Shown here: piece after piece, positions 35,930-45,047 of the stretch
How positions within the stretch are numbered: position 1 is the first letter of the stretch
Layout: each line of letters begins with the position of its first letter
Origin: Bacillota bacterium
GTDB lineage: Bacteria > Bacillota > Clostridia > Lachnospirales > Lachnospiraceae
DNA: 64,000 nucleotides
Assembly: GCA_902363515.1 (NCBI GenBank)
Contig: CABJAN010000002.1
Coordinates: 198,776-262,775, forward strand
Reading direction: 5' to 3'
Position numbers and translations under genes: made by a program
Notes under the pieces: model-generated
Told to the model about the DNA's origin: nothing
The model's input: the letters and a program-made list of their open reading frames with translations, nothing else
The model's database searches: none

Positions 35930-36850
35930 TTAGAAATTCTTTTCGTATTTCAATTTCATGACTAAGTCCTGAGGATAATCACCAAAAGAACTGCCAAAAA
36001 TATTCACTCCGCCAATGTGCCGGGCATCTTCCCGGATTCCGATTTTTACAGAAATATAGTCTCCCTCTGCCAGATGATATTCCCCCAGTTTTCTGTCACT
36101 GACTTTGTTGTTGTCTAAATAGGTTCCCGTAGCATCAATATACCACTGTTTCAGATTTCCATACTGACTGTTTTTGTCCTCCCACCAGTCCGGGTTCAGT
36201 TTTCCCCGTCTACCTCCAAAATCGGAGGGACAGGTCCAGGTTCCGGCTTCTATTCCATTAATCCATAAGGTAATATCAGAGGGACAATCCAGATCATAAT
36301 CTGCTGTTTCTGAACACAATTCTGCTGAAAACTCCAGAGATTTTACCTCTGCTTTCTGCATCCCTGCATTTGGAAACCGATATTCCAGATACCCGGAAGA
36401 AAACCAGATGAGTTTTGCGCTGATTCTTCTTGGGTCATAGAAGCATCTGGGTTCGTCTTCCCCATCAATATATTCCTCATCATTCACCATACCACAGGTA
36501 GGCGTAATCTTATAGTCCACATAGCTTCCCACTGGCATGGAAATGACTTCCTCCTGCTCCTCTTCCTTTTTCTCCAAATCCAGAACCAGATGAAACTCCT
36601 GAGGAATGCATAATTTCATGGATCCCCGCACCCCTGGTTTTAGTTCTGTGCGAATTAAATCAGCCTCTTCCAGCACCCTGATATTTAATGCAGCAGAAGA
36701 AGCGGGAATTCCCAGAATTTCCGCAATCTCATTGACACACAAAGGACCCTTTTGCAAAAGCTCCAGGATTTTAATTCTGCTTTCCGATGATAATGCCTTT
36801 CCCAAAGCCATCAGTTCTTTTTCATTTTCCAGTTTTAATAATCTGCTCAT
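35930..36850 (-). CDS. ArsR-type HTH regulator with large C-terminal domain, linked to gal genes
   Basis: 306 residues from the ATG at 36850. An ATG 42 bp earlier overlaps the -10 box, so it cannot be the normal start. Residues 1-95 are an ArsR-like winged helix (LMALGKALSSESRIKILELL, GPLCVNEIAEILGIPASSAALNIRVLEEADLI). The remaining 200 residues are beta-rich and look like a sugar-binding or jelly-roll domain, with RYFPNAG-type YLEYRFPNAG, LWINGIEAGTWTCPSDFGGRRG and WYIDATGTYLDNNKVSD. I cannot name the domain. No cysteine pair for metal sensing is apparent in the HTH. It sits directly upstream of galK and may sense a sugar; that is inference. Confidence 0.82.
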   Translation of the reverse strand: MSRLLKLENEKELMALGKALSSESRIKILELLQKGPLCVNEIAEILGIPASSAALNIRVLEEADLIRTELKPGVRGSMKLCIPQEFHLVLDLEKKEEEQEEVISMPVGSYVDYKITPTCGMVNDEEYIDGEDEPRCFYDPRRISAKLIWFSSGYLEYRFPNAGMQKAEVKSLEFSAELCSETADYDLDCPSDITLWINGIEAGTWTCPSDFGGRRGKLNPDWWEDKNSQYGNLKQWYIDATGTYLDNNKVSDRKLGEYHLAEGDYISVKIGIREDARHIGGVNIFGSSFGDYPQDLVMKLKYEKNF

Positions 36851-36890
36851 TTTGTTCCATCCTCGCTGTTTTCGAACATCTTCTATGTTC

Positions 36891-36927
36891 ATTTTACTCT
36901 TGCCTGTGACTCTTTGTCAATGACAAA
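36891..36927 (-). promoter_or_regulatory. Promoter and palindromic operator of the ArsR-type gene
   Basis: Minus strand: -35 TTGACA (36915-36920), 18-bp spacer, -10 TAAAAT (36891-36896). The perfect palindrome TTTGTCA-A-TGACAAA (plus strand 36913-36927) covers the -35 box, suggesting autorepression. Confidence 0.65.
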
Positions 36928-36928
36928 A

Positions 36929-36953
36929 AGGCGCCCCAAAAGGAGCGCCCATG
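36929..36953 (-). terminator. Terminator after the YtrABC-like operon
   Basis: Minus strand GGGCGCTCC-TTTT-GGGGCGCC followed by T5, a few bases after the permease stop codon. Confidence 0.85.
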
Positions 36954-36965
36954 CTATACAAACGG

Positions 36966-39020
36966 TTAGTCAATATTCAGTTTTTGCAAAATATCATCCA
37001 GGCTTCCATCATCTAAAAGATACATGGTCTGCCCTGTTTCTTTGAAACGGTCTGTCCATATAATTTCTACATTAATGTCATATAAAATCTTGCTTCCCAC
37101 ACCATAATGGCAATACTCATAAGTCATATGTTCTAATACTCTCTGGATTTCCTCCGGTTTTTCCAGAATCATTTCCTGAGCTGTGTTTCCCATCTCATCC
37201 ATGGTGGTCAGCCTAATCTGCAGCACTTCCTCTGCCGGAATCTGATCTTCAATTGGGTTTCCAAGTTCTGTTAACATGGCTCTTGTTTCAGAAAAGCCTT
37301 CATATATGGGCAAATCCCAGGAAAACATATAATCCTGCTTGGTATTTCCATAGTTCCCGCGTTCCATCTGTTCTGCAACTAAATATCCCAGGATTCTTTC
37401 GCCTGCAGCCTCCTCAAAGGTCATCCCTTCTAATTCATTCTTATAAGTCTTATAAAGAATTTCCAATTCATTTCTCTGGACATCCAACTGCATTCTTCTG
37501 CCTAATGCATCCGTAACATAAAGAAACTCAATATCCTCTGCATCTGCATAGTAAGTAGGCATAATCTTTTCCCTGTATTCCCAGTTATCATAAATCTTCT
37601 GGATATTTGCTAAAACTTCCTCTGTTTCCGGAAGATAATAAGAACGATATACCTTTTTTCCAGACTTCATTTCATAGGCAAGGTCTACATTAACCAGCGT
37701 ATCAAGACCAAAAGCATCCGCCTCTTCATTTTTGTTGTCTGCATAATATTCCACTCCAATCTGAGCCAAAGCATAGATTGCATCAAAATCTTTCATCCAC
37801 ATCTGGTTATTGTTCACAGCCCCCATCTTTTCATAAGAATTTACAGGATAAGCCATTCTCTCACTGATACTGTTAAATTTTACAGACATGGCCTGAACCT
37901 TTCCCTTATCCGGAAGAAAAGAATCCACTCCGGTAATATCCATGCGATATCCCATAATAACCAGCGCCAGAACAGCCAGAATCACTCCGGTAGAAATTTT
38001 CGGGCGAATACAGCTTTTAATATCCAGGCTGTATAAAAAGTCAAATGCTGCTGACAATACCAGAGCTACTACGATTGTCCCTGCCACAAACCACACAAAA
38101 TGATTGCGCATACCAAGGCTGAAAAACAGGGCTGCCAAAAGAGCAATAGGAATAACACAAACAACTTTAATCACAGGCTCCAGCTTTGGAAAGGCAATAG
38201 ATTTGTGATAGCTTTCAGATGGGCGGATTTTGTAAAGCCACAAATCCAGTGCCAGAAGCACTACCAGCACAATCGCACCGTATAAAACACCATATTGAAG
38301 GATTTTCTCTTCTCCGGTATAAATCATCATTCTGTATGCCAGAAACGGGGATAAAAAGTTTTCCTGCATCCCGGAAGAATATACACTTAACGTATCAAAA
38401 AAGTGGCTATTCAAACTAGAGTAAGCAGTTTTGATAATGATACCATAAGACATAATCCCCGCAAATCCAAGTACACCGGTAAAAAGATTTCCCGTAAGCA
38501 TTACCGCCAGCACTGCGGCTGCATAAAACACCAGGAAATACAGCACATTCACCCCAATGGCAATCGCCATAGCCGGTAAAACCTTAGTGGAATTACCTCC
38601 ATTGAAAGTACCTATCAGATATGTAATACCTGTGGCAATGAGATAAGGCACCAGAAAACTAACCAGGCTGCTTACCAGAGAAACCAGGAACAACACTTCC
38701 CTTTTCCATGGAAGGCTGTGATAAAAATCTGTTTTTTCCCCGGAGTACAAATAGAAAAAGCTGGCAAGACCGTAAAGGATGGCAGCTCCTGCCACAACAA
38801 CCATAACCCAGCTATTGGAACTAAGGCATCCTAAAAATGCTTCCTGAACACTGTTTAAAGAATCCTCCGGAATTTGCACCATCCCTTTTGCCACATCCAG
38901 CTCTGTAATACAGTGGATGGGAAGTGCCACCAGAAGCGCCAGGGAAACCAAAATCGTCAGAAACATATGCCTGTGGATGTGATCCCGGATGCCTTTACAT
39001 AAATAATTTTTTGATGTCAT
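36966..39020 (-). CDS. ABC transporter permease (DUF6449-like), YtrABC-type system
   Basis: 684 residues. The first half has about ten membrane segments (for example 20-40, 72-92, 105-140, 150-195, 235-260, 275-340), and one more segment near 348-365 is followed by a soluble domain of about 310 residues (370-684). The GEKTDFYHSLPWKREVLF motif after the third segment is typical of permeases in GntR/ABC operons. The 3' end of the ATPase gene overlaps its start by 26 bp. Substrate unknown; B. subtilis YtrBCDEF is induced by lipid II-binding antibiotics, which makes envelope stress a reasonable hypothesis. Confidence 0.82.
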   Translation of the reverse strand: MTSKNYLCKGIRDHIHRHMFLTILVSLALLVALPIHCITELDVAKGMVQIPEDSLNSVQEAFLGCLSSNSWVMVVVAGAAILYGLASFFYLYSGEKTDFYHSLPWKREVLFLVSLVSSLVSFLVPYLIATGITYLIGTFNGGNSTKVLPAMAIAIGVNVLYFLVFYAAAVLAVMLTGNLFTGVLGFAGIMSYGIIIKTAYSSLNSHFFDTLSVYSSGMQENFLSPFLAYRMMIYTGEEKILQYGVLYGAIVLVVLLALDLWLYKIRPSESYHKSIAFPKLEPVIKVVCVIPIALLAALFFSLGMRNHFVWFVAGTIVVALVLSAAFDFLYSLDIKSCIRPKISTGVILAVLALVIMGYRMDITGVDSFLPDKGKVQAMSVKFNSISERMAYPVNSYEKMGAVNNNQMWMKDFDAIYALAQIGVEYYADNKNEEADAFGLDTLVNVDLAYEMKSGKKVYRSYYLPETEEVLANIQKIYDNWEYREKIMPTYYADAEDIEFLYVTDALGRRMQLDVQRNELEILYKTYKNELEGMTFEEAAGERILGYLVAEQMERGNYGNTKQDYMFSWDLPIYEGFSETRAMLTELGNPIEDQIPAEEVLQIRLTTMDEMGNTAQEMILEKPEEIQRVLEHMTYEYCHYGVGSKILYDINVEIIWTDRFKETGQTMYLLDDGSLDDILQKLNID

Positions 39021-39897
39021 ATCCAGCCACCTCCGTTTCGCTGATAAATATTTCTTCCAGTGTCAGAGGAATAGCTTCCGCAAACAATGGATGTTTTTCC
39101 TGAATCTTACTCATAATCTCCTCATGGCTGCCCCGCACTACCATAGTAAGAAGGGATAACCGCTTCTCAAACTGCAATACGTCCAGCTCTCCTAACAATT
39201 TTTCTTCTTCCTGAATCTCCGGTATCACACACTGCACCTTGTGAATCTGCAGCTTCATCTCCTCTACATCCTTGGAAAGCAGCACACCGCCCCTATGCAA
39301 AAGCCCCACATGGTCACAGATATCCTCCAGTTCACGCAAATTGTGGGATGCAATAATCGGAGTAAATTCCCGTTCGGATACTTCATAAGCCAGAATACTC
39401 TTGGCTGCCTGACGCATGACAGGATCCAGCCCGTCAAAGGTCTCATCACAAAACAGATATTTTGTTCCCGCACACACACCTAAAATCAAAGCGGCCTGCC
39501 TTTTCATACCCTTGGAAAACGTGTTAATCTTGCGTTTTTTATCCAGTCCAAGATTATCTGCCAGCTTATGAAAGCGGGCTTTATCATACCTGGGATAAAA
39601 GATCGCATAATAATCAGCCATTTCTTTCATACTTGCATTTTGGAAAAAATAGGCGGTATCCGGCAAAAAAAACAAATTCTCTTTTACTTCCGGATTCTCG
39701 TATACCTCTTCCTCATCTATGTAAATCTTCCCGCTGTCTGGTTTCAACACGCCAGAAAGCATACGCAGCAAGGTACTTTTCCCTGCGCCATTGGTACCCG
39801 CAAGGCCGAAAATAGAATTGTCCGCAATGGAAAGGGTCACCTCCTGCACTGCCTGCAATTTTCCAAATGCCTTACACAACTTCTCTGTTTTTATCAT
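38995..39897 (-). CDS. ABC transporter ATP-binding protein, YtrB-like
   Basis: 300 residues. Walker A GTNGAGKSTLLRM (about 34-46), Q-loop FLPDTAYFFQN, signature region NTFSKGMKRQAALILGV and Walker B KYLFCDETFDGLDP, with the switch histidine in IIASHNLRELED. The signature FSKGM is a variant of LSGGQ common in this family. It overlaps both neighbours: 4 bp with the GntR gene and 26 bp with the permease gene. Confidence 0.94.
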   Translation of the reverse strand: MIKTEKLCKAFGKLQAVQEVTLSIADNSIFGLAGTNGAGKSTLLRMLSGVLKPDSGKIYIDEEEVYENPEVKENLFFLPDTAYFFQNASMKEMADYYAIFYPRYDKARFHKLADNLGLDKKRKINTFSKGMKRQAALILGVCAGTKYLFCDETFDGLDPVMRQAAKSILAYEVSEREFTPIIASHNLRELEDICDHVGLLHRGGVLLSKDVEEMKLQIHKVQCVIPEIQEEEKLLGELDVLQFEKRLSLLTMVVRGSHEEIMSKIQEKHPLFAEAIPLTLEEIFISETEVAGYDIKKLFM

Positions 39898-40265
39898 GTT
39901 CTGCCCTCCTCATAGAACTCTGCTGTTTTCTGTAAGCAAAGTTCTTTGGAAACTCCCAGCTCTTTTCCTTCCTGTATAAGTGTTCCAAGTTTTTGAAAAA
40001 AAACGGTTTGCTCCTGTTCCTTTAAATCCTGATTCCCCGATACAAAATTTCCTCTGCCTTTTACTGGATAAATAAATCCCTTTTGCTCTAAAATAGTGTA
40101 CGCCTTCTGTATGGTATTGGGATTAATGGCAAGTTCTGTAGCAAGCGCCCGCACAGAAGGCATCTGAGTATCCGGCTCCATGGCCCCTGTTAAAATAAGT
40201 CTTTGAAACCGCTCTACAACCTGTTCATAAATCGGTTTTCGATTCTGATAATCAATGACAATCAA
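39894..40265 (-). CDS. GntR-family regulator, YtrA subfamily
   Basis: 123 residues from a TTG start at 40265 (MIVIDYQNRKPIYEQVVERF). An ATG 24 bp upstream is in frame, but the AGGAGG ribosome site lies inside its codons and is correctly spaced for the TTG. The GntR winged helix (about 10-75) has MPSVRALATELAINPNTIQKAYTILEQKGFIY. The short C-terminal tail lacks a large effector domain, which defines the YtrA group. It represses its own ABC operon in related systems. A matching operator lies at 40309-40331. Confidence 0.92.
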   Translation of the reverse strand: MIVIDYQNRKPIYEQVVERFQRLILTGAMEPDTQMPSVRALATELAINPNTIQKAYTILEQKGFIYPVKGRGNFVSGNQDLKEQEQTVFFQKLGTLIQEGKELGVSKELCLQKTAEFYEEGRT

Positions 40266-40308
40266 TCTGCTTCCTCCTTTCCTGGGCACTGTAGGACACC
40301 TGTTTTGT

Positions 40309-40364
40309 GTGTACTAGGTGTCTTAATACACTATGAGTATAAAAAATCTGGCTGCTCCTGTCAA
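40309..40364 (-). promoter_or_regulatory. Promoter and YtrA-type operator of the GntR/ABC operon
   Basis: Minus strand: -35 TTGACA (40359-40364), 17-bp spacer, -10 TATACT (40336-40341). The inverted repeat GTGTACTA-N7-TAATACAC (40309-40331), 7 of 8 arm positions matching, lies just downstream over the expected transcription start. It resembles the AGTGTACTA half-sites of YtrA-family regulators. Confidence 0.75.
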
Positions 40365-40382
40365 GAGAAAACCAGATTTTTT
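40341..40382 (-). terminator. Terminator after aspartate kinase gene
   Basis: Perfect 11-bp arms AAAAAATCTGG (40341-40351) and CCAGATTTTTT (40372-40382) with a 20-base loop, reading into a T-run on the minus strand about 30 bp after the aspartate kinase stop codon. The loop contains the -35 box of the next operon. Confidence 0.75.
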
Positions 40383-40411
40383 ATATTTCTTTTAGATTTT
40401 ATGTATGGGTT

Positions 40412-41728
40412 TTAAAGTTGTGTTTCCACAAAAATATCATAAATTGCCCGGATAGCAGGCTCAAAATCATCATCCTGTACCCCTACAATGACATTCAGCT
40501 CACTGGAACCCTGGTCAATCATCTTCACGTTCACGTTGGCATGAGCCAGGGATGCAAAGATTCTTGCCGCGGTTCCTCTGTTGGAACGCATTCCTCTTCC
40601 CACCACTGCGATTAATGCCAGATCGGACTCCAGTTCCATATAATCCGGCTTTACTGCTCTGTGGATTCCTGATATCACCTGCTGTTCTTTTTCTGTAAAT
40701 TCATCCTGGTGGATAAACACTGTCATGGTATCAATTCCAGATGGAATATGTTCAAAAGAAATCCCCTGTTCTTCCAGTATCTGTAATACTTTCCTTCCAA
40801 ACCCAATCTCTGCATTCATCATGGATTTTTCAATAAAAAGTGAACAAAATCCTCTTTTTCCTGCAATACCGGTAATGGTATATGGCGGTTTTTTACAGGT
40901 ATCTTCTACAATCATAGTGCCAGGATCATCCGGCGCATTGGTGTTCTTAATATTAATAGGGATTCCAGCTTTTCGAACCGGAAAAATCGCATCCTCATGA
41001 AGCACTGTGGCGCCCATATAGGAAAGCTCTCTTAATTCCCGGTAAGTAATGGTATCAATCACCTTCGGATTCTGGATAATTCTTGGATCTGTTACCATCA
41101 CCCCTGAAACATCTGTCCAGTTCTCATACAGCTCCACATCCAGGGCGCCGGCAAGAATAGATCCCGTTACATCCGAACCACCTCTGGAAAAGGTTTTAAT
41201 TTCCCCGTTTTCTTTTGCTCCGTAAAATCCGGGAACCACAGCAGTATCCACACCATTCAAACGCTTCTGCACCAATAATTCTGTAATCTCAGCGTCAAAC
41301 TGGCCATTTCCATCAAAACGAATCATTTCAGCCGGATCTACAAATTCATAACCCAGATATGCTGCCATTACCTTACCATTTAAGTATTCCCCTCTGGATG
41401 CAGCATACTCTTCTCCAATCTGTTTCTGGAAATTTTCCTCAATGATCCTGAAATCTTCTTCCAGAGAAAGGGTAAGCTCCAAACCGTCTATAATTTCCTG
41501 GTAACGGCTCTTAATCTCCGAAAGCACTGCCTCAAATTTTCCCCGGTCTGCTGCCCGGTAGCAGGCATATAATAAATCCGTCACCTTAGTATCCTCTGAA
41601 AACCGCTTTCCAGGAGCAGAAGGTACCACATATCTTCTGGTTCCGTCTGCACGGATAATGGCTCCTACTTTTTTAAACTGTTCTGCACTGGCAAGAGAGC
41701 TTCCGCCAAACTTCACAACTTTTTTCAT
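40412..41728 (-). CDS. Aspartate kinase
   Basis: 438 residues. Motifs: VVKFGGSSLASAEQFKKVG at the N-terminus, YLNGKVMAAYLG, GFYGAKENGEIKTFSRGGSDVTGSILA and NWTDVSGVMVTDPR, which mark the amino-acid kinase domain. Two ACT domains follow (about 290-438). It phosphorylates aspartate for lysine, threonine and methionine synthesis. The Clostridial form of this length is usually monofunctional and feedback regulated; which amino acid is not evident. No lysine riboswitch was seen upstream. It is transcribed alone. Confidence 0.94.
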   Translation of the reverse strand: MKKVVKFGGSSLASAEQFKKVGAIIRADGTRRYVVPSAPGKRFSEDTKVTDLLYACYRAADRGKFEAVLSEIKSRYQEIIDGLELTLSLEEDFRIIEENFQKQIGEEYAASRGEYLNGKVMAAYLGYEFVDPAEMIRFDGNGQFDAEITELLVQKRLNGVDTAVVPGFYGAKENGEIKTFSRGGSDVTGSILAGALDVELYENWTDVSGVMVTDPRIIQNPKVIDTITYRELRELSYMGATVLHEDAIFPVRKAGIPINIKNTNAPDDPGTMIVEDTCKKPPYTITGIAGKRGFCSLFIEKSMMNAEIGFGRKVLQILEEQGISFEHIPSGIDTMTVFIHQDEFTEKEQQVISGIHRAVKPDYMELESDLALIAVVGRGMRSNRGTAARIFASLAHANVNVKMIDQGSSELNVIVGVQDDDFEPAIRAIYDIFVETQL

Positions 41729-41856
41729 CTCATTCCCTCCTAGAAATCACATCTTAAATTCTTCTGTCGTATCACTTCTACACTGCAATATAATAACTTG
41801 TCTCCCTGGAAAAGTCTAGTATTTTCTAAAAATTTCCTTATATTTTGTTCTTTTAA

Positions 41857-41889
41857 GAAAGAACAGGCACCTGATGTTCAAGTGCCTGC
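41857..41889 (-). terminator. Terminator after pyrI
   Basis: Minus strand stem CAGGCAC...GGTGCCTG followed by TTCTTTCTT, about 7 bp after the pyrI stop codon. Confidence 0.8.
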
Positions 41890-41895
41890 AAAAGA

Positions 41896-42333
41896 TTACT
41901 TATTTCTGCTTCCTCTGTATTTTTCCTCACAATATTTGCACCGGTAAACTTCCTTCGCCGGATCTGCCAGGAAGAAAATCTGATCCAGCTCCTGTTCCAC
42001 AGAAGTAATACAACGCGGATTTTTGCACCGGATAACATTTTTAATTTCTTTTGGAAGATGAAGTTCCTTTTTCTCAACAATTTTTCCGTCTTTAATAATA
42101 TTTACGGTAATATTGTGATCAATAAATCCTAAGATATCCAGATTCAGGGTATCAATGGGGCACTCTACTTTAATAATATCTTTTCTTCCCATCTTTGCGC
42201 TTCTGGCATTTTTAATAATTGCCACGCAGCAATCCAGTTTGTCCAGTTTCAAATCATGATAAATAGTCATGCTCTTTCCGGCTTTGATATGGTCCAGAAC
42301 TACGCCTTCATTTAACTGTCCTACATTTAACAT
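41896..42333 (-). CDS. pyrI: Aspartate carbamoyltransferase regulatory subunit
   Basis: 145 residues. The allosteric domain (about 1-95) has [21 protein letters not shown] and [18 protein letters not shown]. The zinc domain has CKNPRCI near 110 and CKYCEEKY near the C-terminus, four cysteines. It binds nucleotides and links catalytic trimers of PyrB. Its start overlaps pyrB by 7 bp. Confidence 0.95.
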   Translation of the reverse strand: MLNVGQLNEGVVLDHIKAGKSMTIYHDLKLDKLDCCVAIIKNARSAKMGRKDIIKVECPIDTLNLDILGFIDHNITVNIIKDGKIVEKKELHLPKEIKNVIRCKNPRCITSVEQELDQIFFLADPAKEVYRCKYCEEKYRGSRNK

Positions 42334-43253
42334 AAATCTACCCCCATTCCCAACAAACTAAGCATCAACGCCTGGCGTACATAAACGCCATACTGTACCT
42401 GTTTAAAGTAAGCTGCTCTTGGGTCAGAATCCACTTCTACAGAAATTTCGTTTACCCTGGGAAGAGGATGCAGCACCAGCATGTCCGGTCCTGCCAAATC
42501 CATTTTGGCCTTATCCAGAATATAAAAGTCTTTCATTCTCACATAATCTTCTTCATTAAAGAACCGTTCCTTCTGCACGCGGGTCATGTACAGTAAATCC
42601 AGTGTAGGAATAGCGTCTTCCAGACGTTCCATCTCTGCAAACTCATGTCCGCTGGCACGCAGCACATCCTCCCGGATATAATCAGGGATTTTCAGTTCTT
42701 CCGGAGAAATCAGGACAAACTTCACACCCTCATAGCGAACCAGAGCCTCAATGAGGGAATGTACGGTTCTGCCGAACTTCAGGTCACCGCACAGACCAAT
42801 GGTAATATGGTCCAGTCTTCCCTTTAAAGAGCGAATGGTCAGCAGGTCTGTAAGGGTCTGGGTTGGATGATGATGGCCACCGTCACCAGCATTAATCACT
42901 GGAATTTTAGACGCCATGGAAGCAACCAGAGGCGCACCCTCTTTTGGATGACGCATAGCGCAGATATCTGCATAGCAAGACACAGTACGCACCGTATCTG
43001 CAACACTTTCTCCCTTTGCTGCGGAACTGGAATTGGCGCTTGAGAATCCCAGCACCTTACCTCCCAGGCGCATCATAGCAGATTCAAAACTTAAACGTGT
43101 ACGTGTACTTGGCTCATAAAACAAAGTCGCTAAAATCTTCCCATCACATTTGTGGGCATATGCTTCTGGATTTTTTTCAATGTCATTGGCAAGGTCCAGA
43201 ACCTTAGCCAGTTCTTCTACAGACAAATCCAACGGACTCATTAAATGTCTCAT
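42327..43253 (-). CDS. pyrB: Aspartate carbamoyltransferase catalytic subunit
   Basis: 308 residues, standard length. The carbamoyl-phosphate motif [16 protein letters not shown], the HPKEGAP and [15 protein letters not shown] segments and the C-terminal HPLPRVNEI are intact. It condenses carbamoyl phosphate with aspartate in pyrimidine synthesis. The start has AGGAGGT upstream. No PyrR-type attenuator was recognised in the 76-bp leader. Other pyr genes are not adjacent. Confidence 0.97.
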   Translation of the reverse strand: MRHLMSPLDLSVEELAKVLDLANDIEKNPEAYAHKCDGKILATLFYEPSTRTRLSFESAMMRLGGKVLGFSSANSSSAAKGESVADTVRTVSCYADICAMRHPKEGAPLVASMASKIPVINAGDGGHHHPTQTLTDLLTIRSLKGRLDHITIGLCGDLKFGRTVHSLIEALVRYEGVKFVLISPEELKIPDYIREDVLRASGHEFAEMERLEDAIPTLDLLYMTRVQKERFFNEEDYVRMKDFYILDKAKMDLAGPDMLVLHPLPRVNEISVEVDSDPRAAYFKQVQYGVYVRQALMLSLLGMGVDLC

Positions 43254-43329
43254 AGACTACCTCCTGTGTATTTAGGCTTTCATATCTCGTACTATCATAT
43301 AACAGTTCCCTGGTAATTTCAAGCCATTT

Positions 43330-43716
43330 TCAGCGCTTCTTAGACAATATTTTCTCATACAAAAGTCCTGTAAAAAACCACACCGGAGCATAGTCTAACC
43401 GTATAACACCTTTGTAATTATAAGGAACCTGACTGTAATCCCATGGACAGAGATGATACTTTTTCAGAAGCATTCCGCTACTGTATTCTGCCGCAAAAAT
43501 CCCCAGCATATAAATGCTTCCACGCACAAAGACAGGAACCTCTCCAAGCTTTCTGGAAACCGGTCCGATACAGGCTGCCATACCATAAATAGGAAACATC
43601 CACAGGGAGGATTTTCCTGTCATCTTCCAGTCTTTTTTTCCTATGGCATGCATCCCGGTCCAAAAAATCTCCATACACCAACCTATGGCTCCACATTTAA
43701 AAAAATCACCTTTCAT
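43330..43716 (-). CDS. Small membrane protein, putative ABC transporter permease (PF06541-like)
   Basis: 128 residues from the ATG at 43716, which has AAAGGAG upstream; the longer frame adds 19 unlikely residues. Three to four hydrophobic segments (about 5-25, 38-58, 65-90 and a shorter one near 108-125) and the motif DYAPVWFFTGLLYEK near the end match the DUF1113-type family. Members are often labelled permeases without evidence of transport. It has no terminator before pyrB, so co-transcription is possible. Confidence 0.72.
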   Translation of the reverse strand: MKGDFFKCGAIGWCMEIFWTGMHAIGKKDWKMTGKSSLWMFPIYGMAACIGPVSRKLGEVPVFVRGSIYMLGIFAAEYSSGMLLKKYHLCPWDYSQVPYNYKGVIRLDYAPVWFFTGLLYEKILSKKR

Positions 43717-43896
43717 CTGCTGCTCCTTTCTCTCTTTTCCTATCCCTACTATTCCCAAAAATCTGTCTTTCAAGCAATTTTCCCTCTTTTTCCACAGGTT
43801 TTAGAGGAATTCCCCAAAAACGCTTGCACTCTTTAAAGTGTTAGTGCTATTATTAAATGCAGTATTTGTAATATGAAAGAAAGGATTCACCTACTT

Positions 43897-45027
43897 ATGG
43901 AGGATTTACAGACATTAAGAAAAGAAATTGATGAGATTGATAACAGCCTGGTAGCACTTTTTGAAAAACGTATGGCAATCGCAGAACAGGTAGCCGCCTA
44001 TAAAATTCAGATAGGAAAGCCTGTCTTTGACAAGGACCGGGAACAGGAAAAGCTATCTTCTCTTGGCTCCATGGCTCACAATGAATTTAACCGCTGCGGT
44101 ATCCAGCAGCTTTATGAACAGATTATGTCTATCAGCCGGAAACGCCAGTATCAGCTTTTGCAAAAGCATAATCCTGTCCAGGACTGGGGCTTTACCCCCA
44201 TAGAATCCCTGGGTACAGAAGGTGTAACAGTGGTATATCAGGGTGTAGAAGGGGCATACAGCCACGCTGCGGTCCAGGCCTTTTTTGGAAACCAGGTTTC
44301 CAGCTTTCATGTGGATACCTGGAAACACGCCATGGAAGCCATTCAAAAAGGTGAGGCACACTATGCGGTACTCCCTATTGAAAATTCTACCGCAGGAATT
44401 GTTCAGGATAATTACGATCTTCTGGCAGCTTATAATCATGTGATTGTGGGCGAACAGTTAATTCCCTGTAAGCACGTACTCCTTGGACTTCCCAGAACAG
44501 AGCTTTCACAGATTGAACAGGTTTATTCTCATCCTCAGGCGCTTATGCAATGCGCTGATTTTCTGGACAGTCACAGCAACTGGCATGTTCATGAATATGC
44601 TAACACTGCCATGGCTGCCAAAAAGGTGGCAGAAGAACAAAATCCTTCCCAGGCTGCTATTGCCAGCCCTTATGCTGCCAAGGTATTCAACCTGGAAATC
44701 CTGGCGGAAAATATTTATTCCAATCCCGGAAATTCTACCAGATTTATCATTGTGTCCAGGGACAAAGTCTACTGCAAACATGCAAAAAAAGTCAGCGTAA
44801 GCTTTGAACTGCCCCACACCAGCGGAAGCCTTTATAACAGTCTTTCCCATATTATTTACAATGGTCTGAATATGACCAGCATTGAATCCCGCCCCGTATT
44901 GGATAAAAACTGGGAATACCGTTTCTTCGTGGAATTTGAGGGAAATCTCATGGAAAGCGCTGTCAAAAATGCTTTATGCGGACTGGATGCGGAAGTTCAA
45001 AACCTCCGTATTCATGGAAATTATTAA
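43897..45027 (+). CDS. pheA: Bifunctional chorismate mutase / prephenate dehydratase
   Basis: 376 residues from the ATG at 43897 (MEDLQTLRKEIDEIDN); an ATG 24 bp earlier lacks a ribosome site. The AroQ chorismate mutase domain spans about 1-85 (RKEIDEID, KRMAIAEQVAAYKI). The prephenate dehydratase domain (about 110-290) has VVYQGVEGAYSHAAVQAFFG, PIENSTAGIVQDNYDLL and the catalytic TRF motif in NSTRFIIVSRD. The ACT domain keeps SIESRP for phenylalanine binding. It makes phenylpyruvate from chorismate. It is followed at 20 bp by an AAA ATPase gene. Confidence 0.95.
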   Translation: MEDLQTLRKEIDEIDNSLVALFEKRMAIAEQVAAYKIQIGKPVFDKDREQEKLSSLGSMAHNEFNRCGIQQLYEQIMSISRKRQYQLLQKHNPVQDWGFTPIESLGTEGVTVVYQGVEGAYSHAAVQAFFGNQVSSFHVDTWKHAMEAIQKGEAHYAVLPIENSTAGIVQDNYDLLAAYNHVIVGEQLIPCKHVLLGLPRTELSQIEQVYSHPQALMQCADFLDSHSNWHVHEYANTAMAAKKVAEEQNPSQAAIASPYAAKVFNLEILAENIYSNPGNSTRFIIVSRDKVYCKHAKKVSVSFELPHTSGSLYNSLSHIIYNGLNMTSIESRPVLDKNWEYRFFVEFEGNLMESAVKNALCGLDAEVQNLRIHGNY

Positions 45028-45047
45028 AGAAAGAAGGACAAAAGAAG

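Noticed and set aside
41729..41895. Possible lysine riboswitch or T-box upstream of aspartate kinase
   Set aside because: No conserved riboswitch core or T-box motif was found; the only clear structure is the pyrI terminator.
43824..43849. CIRCE-like inverted repeat (GCACTC...AGTGCTA) upstream of pheA
   Set aside because: Compared with TTAGCACTC-N9-GAGTGCTAA it lacks one base in the left arm and has an altered spacing, and pheA/DUF815 are not known heat-shock genes. More likely just the -35 region.
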